Positions 6,230-13,050 of a DNA stretch of 16,334 bases are shown piece by piece. The DNA is from DATBFX01 sp036558305. Lineage in GTDB: Bacteria > Chloroflexota > Chloroflexia > Thermomicrobiales > UBA6265. Numbering within the stretch: position 1 is the stretch's first letter; every line of letters begins with the position of its first letter. The notes under the pieces were generated by a model. That model was given only the letters and a program-made list of their open reading frames with translations, ran no database searches and was not told where the DNA came from. The stretch is taken from NCBI GenBank assembly GCA_036558305.1, contig DATBFX010000041.1, forward strand, positions 1-16,334, in the 5' to 3' direction. Position numbers and translations under genes: made by a program.

Positions 6230-7699
6230 CTATTGGGTAGCAGGAACCGGTGCCGGGGAGTAGGAATGGGGTCGGGAGTCAAGAGGCAACGTCACCGTGA
6301 AGGTGGCACCGGCACCACGGCTGCTGGTGACGCCGATCTCGCCGCCATGAAGCCGCGCGATCGATTGCGCAATCGCGAGACCGAGCCCGGTACCGCCGGT
6401 CGCCCGGTCTCGCGCCGTGCCGGCGCGATAGAAGCGCTCGAAGACGTGCGGCAAATCCTCCGGCGCGATCCCTTCGCCGGTATCACTCACCGCGATCTGC
6501 GCTTCGGAACCCACCCGCTCGACCGAGACGGTGATCTCGCCGCCGGGCGGTGTGTGGCGGATGGCGTTGTCGATCAGAATCAGCAGCAACTCCGTGATCC
6601 TGTCTCGTTCGGCGACGATGATGATCGGTTCGACCGCGACCAACCGCAGGCGCTGACCGGTGGCGAGCCCCGCGGCGGTCCGCAAGGCGTCGTCGACCAC
6701 ACCGTCGAGTCGCATCGGACCGCGCCGCGCCGCGTTGTCCGGCGGTGCCTCCGTCCGCGCGAGCGTCAACAAGTCCTCGATCAGCCGGCTCATGCGCGCG
6801 CTTTCCCGGCGCAGATCGTCCAACGCATCGGAGAGATCCGTCCCATCAATCGCACCGGTGCTCGCCTGCCGGAGCAACACGTCGATGTTGCCGCGGATCG
6901 CCGTCAATGGTGTCCGCAGCTCGTGCGAGGCATCGGCGATGAAGCGGCGTTGGAGGCGGAACGTCTCCTCCAACCGGTCCAGCATCCGATTGAACGTCAG
7001 GGCGAGCCGCGCCAGCTCGTCGCCGGTGTCCGGCACCTCGAGGCGCGTGGTCAGCGACTGCGCCGCCGCCGCCCCCACGGCGATCGAATTGGCCGTGGCC
7101 GTGATGTTGGCGACGGGTCTCAAGGCGCGACCGGCCAGCAGCCAGCCCCCGATGGCTGCCAAGACGACCCCGATTCCCGACACCCAGAGGAGCAATCGCC
7201 GCTCCAGCGCAACCGTGTGGGTGATCGATTCGAGACTGGCGCCGACGACGACCGTGCCGTAGAACCTGCCGTCCCTGGTGACGAGCGGAAGCAGGTACGC
7301 GCGTACGGGCGTGCCGTTCACCAGCACCGTTTCGAACGATTGCTTGGGATCAGGCCCAGACGGGGGAGTCACCGGCAAGACCGCATTCTTGAGGGAGTCA
7401 GACCGATCGGCAATGCGGCCGTCCGGTTGCACCGTCTGGATGTAGAGTCCCGATGACGCAATTGGATCCAATTCTGGCAGCTTGAGTTGCAGGCCGAACT
7501 CCCCGACGAACTGAGAGTTGTTCCGGATGCCGATCGCGGTGTTCCTGAGCCGCTGGTCGAGGTCCTGCCGCAGTTCGCGCTCGAGGATGAGCGACAAGGT
7601 GAGGCCGATCGCGAACAGCGCGGCGATCAGCAGGAACGTGTACCACGCGGTCAGGCGAAAGCGGATCGAGCGATAGAAGGGGCGACGCCGCGCGTCCAT
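6230..7699 (-). CDS. Sensor histidine kinase
   Basis: The product is 489 aa and a standard membrane kinase of the EnvZ/PhoR-like class. TM1 is about residues 17-38. A periplasmic or extracellular sensor of about 125 residues follows (40-167), then TM2 at about 168-190 and a HAMP linker (191-245). The HisKA dimerisation domain has the phospho-accepting His259 in ADASHELRTPL. The HATPase_c domain has the N box (Asn378), G1 box DTGEG (406-410) and G2 box GTGLGL (436-441). It should phosphorylate the response regulator encoded 2 bp upstream. No good ribosome binding site precedes the ATG, so translation is probably coupled to that gene. The signal sensed is not evident from the sequence; the neighbouring htrA points to envelope stress. 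Confidence 0.95.
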   Translation of the reverse strand: MDARRRPFYRSIRFRLTAWYTFLLIAALFAIGLTLSLILERELRQDLDQRLRNTAIGIRNNSQFVGEFGLQLKLPELDPIASSGLYIQTVQPDGRIADRSDSLKNAVLPVTPPSGPDPKQSFETVLVNGTPVRAYLLPLVTRDGRFYGTVVVGASLESITHTVALERRLLLWVSGIGVVLAAIGGWLLAGRALRPVANITATANSIAVGAAAAQSLTTRLEVPDTGDELARLALTFNRMLDRLEETFRLQRRFIADASHELRTPLTAIRGNIDVLLRQASTGAIDGTDLSDALDDLRRESARMSRLIEDLLTLARTEAPPDNAARRGPMRLDGVVDDALRTAAGLATGQRLRLVAVEPIIIVAERDRITELLLILIDNAIRHTPPGGEITVSVERVGSEAQIAVSDTGEGIAPEDLPHVFERFYRAGTARDRATGGTGLGLAIAQSIARLHGGEIGVTSSRGAGATFTVTLPLDSRPHSYSPAPVPATQ

Positions 7700-7701
7700 C
7701 G

Positions 7702-8448
7702 TTAGCCGCTACGGCGAAGGACGTATCCCACCCCGCGGACGGTCTGGATCAGGCGGGGCTCGCCCTTCGCTTCGAGTTCGCGACGCAGGTTGGCGACGAA
7801 GACCTCGAGGACGTTGGAATCGCCGAAGAAGTCCGGTCCCCAGACGCGATCCATGATCTGGGATCGACCGAGCACCTGATTGGGATGGCGCATCAGCAGC
7901 GTCAGGAGGTCGAATTCGCGGGTCGTCAAGCGCAATTCGCGGGCGCCCCGACGGGCAATCCGGGCGCCGAGATCGACGGTCAGATCGTCGAACGCCAGCG
8001 TTTCGGCCGGTTTCGCCGCGGTCGCGACCTGGCCAGACCGTCGCAACAACGCGCGGATGCGGGCGAGCAATTCGTCGAACGAGAACGGTTTGACGAGGTA
8101 GTCGTCCGCGCCCGCCTCCAGACCCGCCACCCGGTCCGGTACCGCGTCGCGGGCGGTCAGCATCAGGATCGGCACCGGGGGCCGACCCTCGGCGGCTTCG
8201 GCGGCGCGCACGCGGCGCGTGATCTCGACGCCGTCGATCTCCGGGAGCATCAGATCGAGGACGACGATATCCGGCGGGTCGTCTCGCAACGAGGACAGCG
8301 CCGAACGCCCCTCCGTGGCAACCTCGACCGCAAAGCCCTCGAAGAGCAAACCGCGCCGGACAAATCCGGCGATGCCCGGCTCGTCATCGACGACCAGAAC
8401 CCGAATCTTGCCATTGACCTGTGGGTGCGCCGTCGTCTGCGTCTGCAT
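7702..8448 (-). CDS. OmpR-family response regulator
   Basis: The product is 248 aa with a receiver domain (about 14-130) and a C-terminal winged-helix DNA-binding domain (about 147-246). The receiver has the acidic pocket Asp21-Asp22, the phospho-acceptor Asp65 (VVLDLMLPEIDG), Thr98 and Lys120, all as in active members. The effector domain carries the family pattern LTTREFDLLTLLMRHP and the ending VRGVGYVLR. GGAG lies 9 nt upstream of the ATG. The gene ends 2 bp before the kinase start, forming an operon. OmpR-family regulators usually bind direct repeats about 10-11 bp apart, and such an array lies upstream of the htrA gene next door. Confidence 0.95.
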   Translation of the reverse strand: MQTQTTAHPQVNGKIRVLVVDDEPGIAGFVRRGLLFEGFAVEVATEGRSALSSLRDDPPDIVVLDLMLPEIDGVEITRRVRAAEAAEGRPPVPILMLTARDAVPDRVAGLEAGADDYLVKPFSFDELLARIRALLRRSGQVATAAKPAETLAFDDLTVDLGARIARRGARELRLTTREFDLLTLLMRHPNQVLGRSQIMDRVWGPDFFGDSNVLEVFVANLRRELEAKGEPRLIQTVRGVGYVLRRSG

Positions 8449-8537
8449 CGATCATCGCTCCGTCGGGCTCGAAACGACGCCTGCTACGACGATCGTAACG
8501 CACGTTCGCCGAACCCGTCTCGGTCCGGCGGTCCCCG

Positions 8538-8578
8538 ACGGCCGGGGCGCGCCTTGGCCTTCAGGGCGCCCCGGCCGT
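8538..8578 (-). terminator. 13-bp perfect hairpin between htrA and the regulator gene
   Basis: Positions 8538-8550 and 8566-8578 are perfect reverse complements of 13 bp, very GC-rich, with a 15-nt loop. The hairpin starts 51 nt after the htrA stop. It probably ends or attenuates the htrA transcript, separating it from the two-component operon. There is no U tract on either strand. No convincing promoter for the regulator gene was seen in the remaining 89 bp, so partial read-through is also possible. Confidence 0.55.
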
Positions 8579-8629
8579 GTAAAGAGGGGAGGGGAAAGGG
8601 ATTCGTCGACCTGACCGTCCGGTCGCTCC

Positions 8630-9811
8630 TTACTGCGTCTCCGCCGGGCGTTCGCCGAGCGTCACGGAGACGGTGAGCGACTGGCCGTCGCGATCAACAG
8701 TCAGATCCACCTTGTCACCAGGTTTGTGATCGAAGATCAGCATGTTGAGGAACGGGTGGGTGGCGTCGACGTCCTGGCCATCCATCGCGGTGATGACGTC
8801 GCCGGCTTCCAGACCCGCATCCGCCGCCGGACTGCCCGCCTCCACCGAGACGACACTCTGGCCGTCCTGGAGGGTCCTGACGCCGAGGTAGGCGCGCGAG
8901 ACCTTTCCGGTGGCGATGATCTGATCGACGATGTCCTTGACCGCATCGCTGGCGATGGCAAACCCGATGCCGGTTTGGTCATCGCCGGAGACACCTGTTG
9001 GGGATTGGGTCGCTTTCGCGACGTTCATTCCGATGACCTGACCGCTCATGTTGAGGAGCGGGCCGCCGGAGTCGCCCTCGTAGATCGGCGCGCTGTGCTG
9101 GATCAAATTCGGCAGCGCGTAGCCGTCGCCGGTGTCAAGCGCCCGGTTGACCGCGCCGACGCTACCGGTGGTGACCGTGTTCGCGTACTCCCCGTACGGG
9201 GTGCCGATCGCGATTACCTGATCGCCGGGCCGGACCGTGTCGGAATCGCCGAAACCCAGCACGCCCGGCACCCGTTGCCCCGCCTTGAGGTCGAGTTTCA
9301 GGACGGCAACGTCCTGAAACGGATCCGTTCCGACCACCGTCGCATCGACCGTCGTACCATCGTAGAACTGCACTTCGAACGCCGTCCCGCCTGCCACCAC
9401 ATGGTTGTTCGTGACCACGTGACCCTGATCGTCGACGATGTACCCGGAGCCGACGCCGTACGGCACGGCCTGGCTCGACTCCGCCTGATTCGTGAACGGG
9501 TTGAGCGGCGGTTGGTAGTTGGTGACCGTCACGACCGCGGGGTTGGCTTTCGCCGCAACGTCCGCTGCCGTTTGGTTGGCGTCTTGACTCGACTGACTCC
9601 GGGACGACACGCTCCCCGTCGTCGAGCCGCCCTGCGCCGTCACCGTTGGCTGCGAGACCTGGGCAGTCGGTGTCGAGGTCGGGTGCGTCGCCGTCGCGAA
9701 GGTGATCGGCCAGTTGAGTGCGGCGACGCCCAGGAGCAGGATCGCCACGATCGCGACGAGTTGGACAACGCCCCGAAGACGCGACGGTGCCCTCCCTGCT
9801 GCGCGGTTCAT
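8630..9811 (-). CDS. HtrA/DegP-type serine protease with one PDZ domain
   Basis: The product is 393 aa. A signal anchor at about residues 14-33 is followed by a Ser/Thr/Gln-rich linker (about 42-82). The trypsin-like domain (about 85-300) carries the full triad: His137 (TNNHVV), Asp167 (FQDVAVLKLD) and Ser248 (GDSGGPL). The Asn usual before Ser in HtrA (GNSGGPL) is Asp here, as in trypsin. One PDZ domain covers about 304-387. HtrA proteins degrade or refold damaged proteins outside the membrane. AAAGGAG lies 11 nt upstream of the ATG. The gene precedes a two-component operon and has a direct-repeat array in its upstream region, suggesting stress-induced expression. Confidence 0.95.
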   Translation of the reverse strand: MNRAAGRAPSRLRGVVQLVAIVAILLLGVAALNWPITFATATHPTSTPTAQVSQPTVTAQGGSTTGSVSSRSQSSQDANQTAADVAAKANPAVVTVTNYQPPLNPFTNQAESSQAVPYGVGSGYIVDDQGHVVTNNHVVAGGTAFEVQFYDGTTVDATVVGTDPFQDVAVLKLDLKAGQRVPGVLGFGDSDTVRPGDQVIAIGTPYGEYANTVTTGSVGAVNRALDTGDGYALPNLIQHSAPIYEGDSGGPLLNMSGQVIGMNVAKATQSPTGVSGDDQTGIGFAIASDAVKDIVDQIIATGKVSRAYLGVRTLQDGQSVVSVEAGSPAADAGLEAGDVITAMDGQDVDATHPFLNMLIFDHKPGDKVDLTVDRDGQSLTVSVTLGERPAETQ

Positions 9812-9926
9812 CGCAGAACCAGCTCCTTTCGACTGATGCCTGACCCATCATGGCGGACGCGGTGAGTTGCGTCCTCGCACCGGCGGCGCTCGCTCCTCGT
9901 CGGGGTGGGAGCATTCTCTGGAGATG

Positions 9927-9932
9927 AGTATC
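9927..9932 (-). promoter_or_regulatory. Possible -10 box of htrA
   Basis: On the - strand GATACT (9932-9927) lies about 10 bp downstream of the last direct repeat. The -35 position at 17-bp spacing would be AGTTCG (9955-9950), which is poor and falls inside the repeat array. That is the pattern expected of an activator-dependent promoter. The leader would be about 109 nt. Confidence 0.4.
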
Positions 9933-9942
9933 GAACGCCGGG

Positions 9943-9981
9943 TTGAAGCCGAACTGAAGCGATGCTGAAGATCTGCTGAAA
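9943..9981 (-). promoter_or_regulatory. Four direct repeats at 11-bp spacing upstream of htrA
   Basis: On the + strand TTGAAG (9943), CTGAAG (9954), CTGAAG (9965) and CTGAAA (9976) begin exactly 11 bp apart, separated by unrelated 5-bp spacers. On the htrA strand they read TTTCAG, CTTCAG, CTTCAG, CTTCAA. An inverted CTTCAG also lies on the + strand at 9993-9998. Tandem 6-7 bp half-sites one helical turn apart are typical for OmpR/PhoB-family regulators. The array covers the upstream side of the predicted htrA promoter. The regulator encoded at 7702-8448 is the natural candidate; this link is an inference. Confidence 0.6.
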
Positions 9982-10078
9982 GCACAACCCTTCTTCAGGA
10001 CGCAACGACCGGGCCGAACATCAATCTCGCACGCGATTCCGGCGGGAACGGAACCGTAGCGCCATATCACTATCGTGG

Positions 10079-10963
10079 TCACGTCGCCAGGCGCAGACCC
10101 ATCGCACTCCGGACGAGGTCGGGAATACCCGAAGGACGATCCGCGACCGTAACCCGCGCCGCCTCCAGCGCGGCGATCTTTTCCGCCGCCGTACCGGTGC
10201 CACCGGAGATGATCGCCCCCGCATGACCCATCCGCTTGCCGGGCGGCGCGGTTCGGCCGGCGATAAATCCGACCACCGGTTTGGTCACGCGGGAGGTGAT
10301 GAACGTCGCCGCCTCCTCCTCGTCGCTGCCGCCGATTTCCCCGATCATCACGATCGCCTCGGTCGCGGCGTCGGCCTCGAAGAGTTCCAGCACGTCGACG
10401 AACGACGTCCCGATGATCGGATCGCCGCCGATACCGACCGCGGTCGTCTGACCCAGTCCCGCCCGGCTGAGCGCGTCGACCACTTCGTAGGTCAGTGTTC
10501 CGGAGCGCGAGACCAGGCCGATCGGTCCCACTTTGTGGATGAACCCGGGCATGATGCCGACTTTGGCCTCGCCGGGCGTGATCAGACCCGGGCAGTTCGG
10601 ACCGATCAACCGCGTTCCCTTCGCCCTGACGTAGGCAAAGACCGGAACCATGTCGAGAATGGGGATGCCTTCGGTGATGCAGACCACCAGCGGAATCCCG
10701 GCGTCGGTTGCCTCGTAGATCGCGTCGGGCGCGAACCGCGCCGGAACGTAGATGATCGACGCGTTCGCTCCGGTTTCGGCCACCGCATCGGCGACCGTGT
10801 TGAACACCGGAACCCCGGCAACCGACTTCCCCAAACCGCCCGGTGTCACACCGGCGACGACGTTCGTTCCGTACTCGACCATCTGCGTCGTATGGAACGA
10901 CCCTTCGCGCCCGGTGATCCCTTGGACGAGCAGTCGCGTCTGCGTGCTGACCAGAATACTCAC
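10079..10963 (-). CDS. sucD: Succinyl-CoA synthetase, alpha subunit
   Basis: The product is 294 aa (E. coli SucD about 289). With SucC it interconverts succinyl-CoA and succinate with formation of ATP or GTP in the TCA cycle. The N-terminal CoA-binding Rossmann domain includes GITGREGSFH (15-24). The ligase domain includes GPNCPG (121-126) and the active-site His247 in GKRMGHAGAIISGG, which is phosphorylated during catalysis. A GTG start at 10963 gives MSILVSTQTRLLVQG, matching the normal SucD beginning MSIL, with GGGGT 7 nt upstream. Another GTG at 10969 would add two residues. It follows sucC after a strong intercistronic hairpin. Confidence 0.95.
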   Translation of the reverse strand: MSILVSTQTRLLVQGITGREGSFHTTQMVEYGTNVVAGVTPGGLGKSVAGVPVFNTVADAVAETGANASIIYVPARFAPDAIYEATDAGIPLVVCITEGIPILDMVPVFAYVRAKGTRLIGPNCPGLITPGEAKVGIMPGFIHKVGPIGLVSRSGTLTYEVVDALSRAGLGQTTAVGIGGDPIIGTSFVDVLELFEADAATEAIVMIGEIGGSDEEEAATFITSRVTKPVVGFIAGRTAPPGKRMGHAGAIISGGTGTAAEKIAALEAARVTVADRPSGIPDLVRSAMGLRLAT

Positions 10964-10988
10964 GCGCACACCCCGAAGAGACCGAGAC

Positions 10989-11063
10989 GAGGACTGAGGA
11001 CTGAGGACTGAGGACTGAGTGGGGCCGTGTTTCTCAGTCCTCAGTCCTCAGTCCTCAGTCCTC
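10989..11063. repeat. 31-bp perfect hairpin of GAGGACT heptads between sucC and sucD
   Basis: Positions 10989-11019 read four GAGGACT units plus GAG, and 11033-11063 are their exact reverse complement. The loop is 13 nt (11020-11032). The hairpin folds in either strand. In the sucCD transcript its first arm starts inside the last sucC codons: GAG GAC TGA of one heptad encodes Glu-Asp-stop. The other arm ends about 25 nt before the sucD start. It may stabilise or terminate the transcript, tune the SucC to SucD ratio, or be an inserted repeat element. Confidence 0.9.
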
Positions 11064-12197
11064 TTCGGTTCGACTAGCGGCCACCACCTGCCGGGCGGCC
11101 TCGTCCATCGTATCGACCGCCTGCAGACCGGACTCGGCCAGGAGGCGGCGACCCTCCTCCGCGTTGGTGCCGGCGAGGCGGACGACGATCGGGGCCTTGA
11201 CCTCGACCCGACCCAGAGCCTCCCGGATGCCGTTGGCGACCACGTCGCCCCGCGTAATGCCCCCGAAGATGTTGATCAAAATCGCGCGGACGTTGGGATC
11301 GGCCGTCACCAGCGAAAAGGCCCTGGCGACCTGGTCGGCGTTGGCGCCGCCGCCCACGTCGAGAAAGTTGGCCGGTTCGCCGCCGTGCAGCTTGACGGCG
11401 TCCATCGTCGCCATCGCCAGACCGGCGCCGTTGACGATGCAGCCGATGTTCCCGTCCAACTTGACGAACGAGATGCCGGCACGACGCGCATCGAGTTCGG
11501 TCGGGTTCTCCTCGTCCAGGTCGCGCAGATCCTCGATCCCCGGATGCCGGCCGAGCGCGTTGTCGTCGAAACTCATCTTCGCGTCGAGCGCCAGCCATTC
11601 GCCGCCTTCGGTCAGGACCAACGGGTTGATCTCTGCCAGCGTCGCGTCCTCCTCGACGTAGGTCTCGAAGAGATTCTGGGCGATTGTCGCGAACCCGCCG
11701 ACCTTGTCCGTGGCGAGACCGAGCGCGAACCCCAGCGCCCGCGCCTGGTACGCCCGGAAGCCGAGAAACGGATCGGCGACAGCCTGCACGATCTTCTCCG
11801 GTCGATCCCGCGCAACCTCCTCGATGTCGACCCCGCCCTCGGCGCTCGCCATGACGCTCACGCGCCGTTGCGGTCGGTCGAGCACGACCCCGAGGTAAAA
11901 CTCCTTCGCGATCGACACGCCGGCCGCGACGAGCACTTTGCGCACTCGCCGGCCGCGAATGTCCATGCCGATGATCTGCTCGGCCGCTGTTCGTGCCGCC
12001 GCCGGGCTCTTGGCGAGTTTGACTCCGCCCGCTTTGCCCCGCCCTCCGGTGTGCACCTGCGCCTTGATGACGACTGCGCCGCCGAATCCCTCCGCAATGG
12101 CCTCGACCTGATCCGGAGAAGCGGCGACCTCGCCCGCGTTGACGGGAATGCCGTGGCGACCGAGCAGCATTGCGGCCTGATACTCGTGAACGTTCAT
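11055..12197 (-). CDS. sucC: Succinyl-CoA synthetase, beta subunit
   Basis: The product is 380 aa (E. coli SucC 388). It carries the ATP-grasp nucleotide site and the succinate site of the TCA-cycle enzyme formed with SucD. Visible landmarks are the start MNVHEYQA, GGRGKAGG (52-59), EINPLV (189-194), and GNIGCIVNGAGLAM followed by LHGGEPANFLDVGGGA (about 249-285), all nearly identical to known SucC. The ATG at 12197 gives the standard N-terminus; AGGGAG lies 12 nt upstream. An in-frame ATG at 12242 would add 15 residues not seen in the family. The last codons (TEED-stop) fall in the heptad hairpin, so the extreme C-terminus may have been shaped by that element. Confidence 0.95.
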   Translation of the reverse strand: MNVHEYQAAMLLGRHGIPVNAGEVAASPDQVEAIAEGFGGAVVIKAQVHTGGRGKAGGVKLAKSPAAARTAAEQIIGMDIRGRRVRKVLVAAGVSIAKEFYLGVVLDRPQRRVSVMASAEGGVDIEEVARDRPEKIVQAVADPFLGFRAYQARALGFALGLATDKVGGFATIAQNLFETYVEEDATLAEINPLVLTEGGEWLALDAKMSFDDNALGRHPGIEDLRDLDEENPTELDARRAGISFVKLDGNIGCIVNGAGLAMATMDAVKLHGGEPANFLDVGGGANADQVARAFSLVTADPNVRAILINIFGGITRGDVVANGIREALGRVEVKAPIVVRLAGTNAEEGRRLLAESGLQAVDTMDEAARQVVAASRTEED

Positions 12198-12266
12198 GCC
12201 GGTGGGCGTCTCCCTGGTCTGGTCGGCCGCCGTGTCGAGCATGCGCCATGGCCGAACCCCACCGGC

Positions 12267-12275
12267 ATCCTAGCA
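12267..12275 (-). promoter_or_regulatory. Possible extended -10 promoter of sucC
   Basis: The - strand reads TGCTAGGAT (12275-12267), an extended -10 element of the TGnTANNNT type. There is no clear -35. Transcription would start about 60 nt before the sucC ATG. Confidence 0.35.
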
Positions 12276-12366
12276 CAGCATCGACCGCGAGCGGACGGCC
12301 CGCGTGCGGTCGCGGAAGCCGTACGGTTCGCCAAGAAATGCAAAGGATATTGGTGGTGAAAACCCG

Positions 12367-12395
12367 TTGACAAAACGGCTCCCATGCGCTAATAG
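12367..12395 (+). promoter_or_regulatory. Strong sigma70 promoter of the zinc-ribbon gene
   Basis: A perfect TTGACA (12367-12372), a 17-bp spacer and TAATAG (12390-12395) form the best promoter in the window. The -35 box lies within an inverted repeat, CCGTT (12364-12368) and AACGG (12374-12378), which could be an operator. The predicted leader to 12542 is about 140 nt. Confidence 0.7.
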
Positions 12396-12541
12396 AGACG
12401 GGACGTTTCCAACGTGTACGCGCTCGTCGGGCCCGCTGGTAATGCGTAGCCCCGTGTCTCGTTCCGCCGGAGCCGTCATGGCCGTTCAGGTTTTCTTGTT
12501 CAGCGTCGTGGGCCAGCCACGACAGGGAGTGTTCAGGCGGA

Positions 12542-12955
12542 ATGAGCGACAAGACGCTCACGTGCCGCGATTGCGGTCAACAGTTCACGTTTACGGCGGG
12601 CGAGCAGGCTTTCTACCAAGAGCGCGGTTTTTCCGAACCACAGCGATGCCCGGCGTGCCGGCAGGCGCGTAAGGCACAACGGTCGGCGGGCGGCGGTTAC
12701 GACTCCGGGGGTTACGGCGGCGGCGGCTACGCCTCGTCGGGCGGCTACGGTGGCGGCTACTCCGGTGGCGGTGGGGGGTATTCCGGCGGTGGCGGCGGTT
12801 ATTCGTCCGGACCGCGGCAGATGTACCCGGCCACGTGCTCCAACTGCGGCAAACCGACCGAGGTCCCTTTCCTTCCTCGGACGGACAAGCCCGTGTACTG
12901 CCGCGAGTGCTTCCAGGAGCGACGCGGCGCCTCGCAGCGATACAGCGACTACTAG
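12542..12955 (+). CDS. Double zinc-ribbon protein with Gly/Tyr-rich linker
   Basis: The product is 137 aa. An N-terminal zinc ribbon (about 4-44) has two CxxC pairs 24 residues apart (CRDC, CPAC) and the pattern FTAGEQAFYQERGF known from small bacterial zinc-binding proteins. Residues about 48-92 are a low-complexity stretch of GGY/GGG repeats with Ser and Asp. A second ribbon (about 94-128) has CSNC and CREC exactly 17 residues apart, the CxxC-x17-CxxC type. The protein is cytoplasmic by appearance, with no signal or helix. Zinc binding is nearly certain; nucleic-acid binding is likely but not shown. AGGGAGT lies 11 nt upstream of the ATG, and a consensus promoter points to high expression. 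Function is unknown to me. Confidence 0.88.
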   Translation: MSDKTLTCRDCGQQFTFTAGEQAFYQERGFSEPQRCPACRQARKAQRSAGGGYDSGGYGGGGYASSGGYGGGYSGGGGGYSGGGGGYSSGPRQMYPATCSNCGKPTEVPFLPRTDKPVYCRECFQERRGASQRYSDY

Positions 12956-12973
12956 ACCTCTCGCCTCGAATCG

Positions 12974-13021
12974 CGGGCCGGCCGGACCCATCCGGCCGGC
13001 CCGTTGCATGGGAAGTGCAAC
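12974..13021. terminator. Two adjacent hairpins between converging genes
   Basis: CGGGCCGGCCGG (12974-12985) pairs perfectly over 12 bp with 12992-13003 around a 6-nt loop. It is followed by GTTGCA (13003-13008) pairing with TGCAAC (13016-13021) around a 7-nt loop. They share base 13003, so the two are alternatives at that position. They lie between the stops at 12955 (+) and 13051 (-) and probably serve as a bidirectional terminator without U tract. Confidence 0.65.
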
Positions 13022-13050
13022 CCTCCGTCTTCCACGGTTGGCGCCGGCAA

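Larger units (their letters stand above)
12198..12541. other. Divergent intergenic region, no gene seen
   Basis: This 344-bp stretch separates sucC (-) from the zinc-ribbon gene (+). It holds a candidate promoter for each and a leader of about 140 nt for the + gene. A short frame beginning with ATG at 12478 overlaps the zinc-ribbon gene in another frame and is not supported. Confidence 0.5.

Noticed and set aside
5945..7456. 503-codon open frame on the + strand
   Set aside because: It lies opposite the histidine kinase gene; its arginine-rich translation is an antisense shadow in GC-rich DNA, with no domain pattern.
8726..9865. 379-codon open frame on the + strand
   Set aside because: It is antisense to htrA; the protease motifs on the - strand show which is real.
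10989..11063. CRISPR-like array from the tandem units
   Set aside because: The units are contiguous 7-mers without spacers and in inverted arms; no cas gene is present.
11019..12359. 446-codon open frame on the + strand
   Set aside because: It runs opposite sucC and through the heptad hairpin, with no recognisable motif; sucC is unambiguous.
12478..12672. Leader peptide of 64 codons before the zinc-ribbon protein
   Set aside because: It has a possible GGAG upstream but overlaps 130 bases of a clear gene in a different frame and shows no protein-like pattern.
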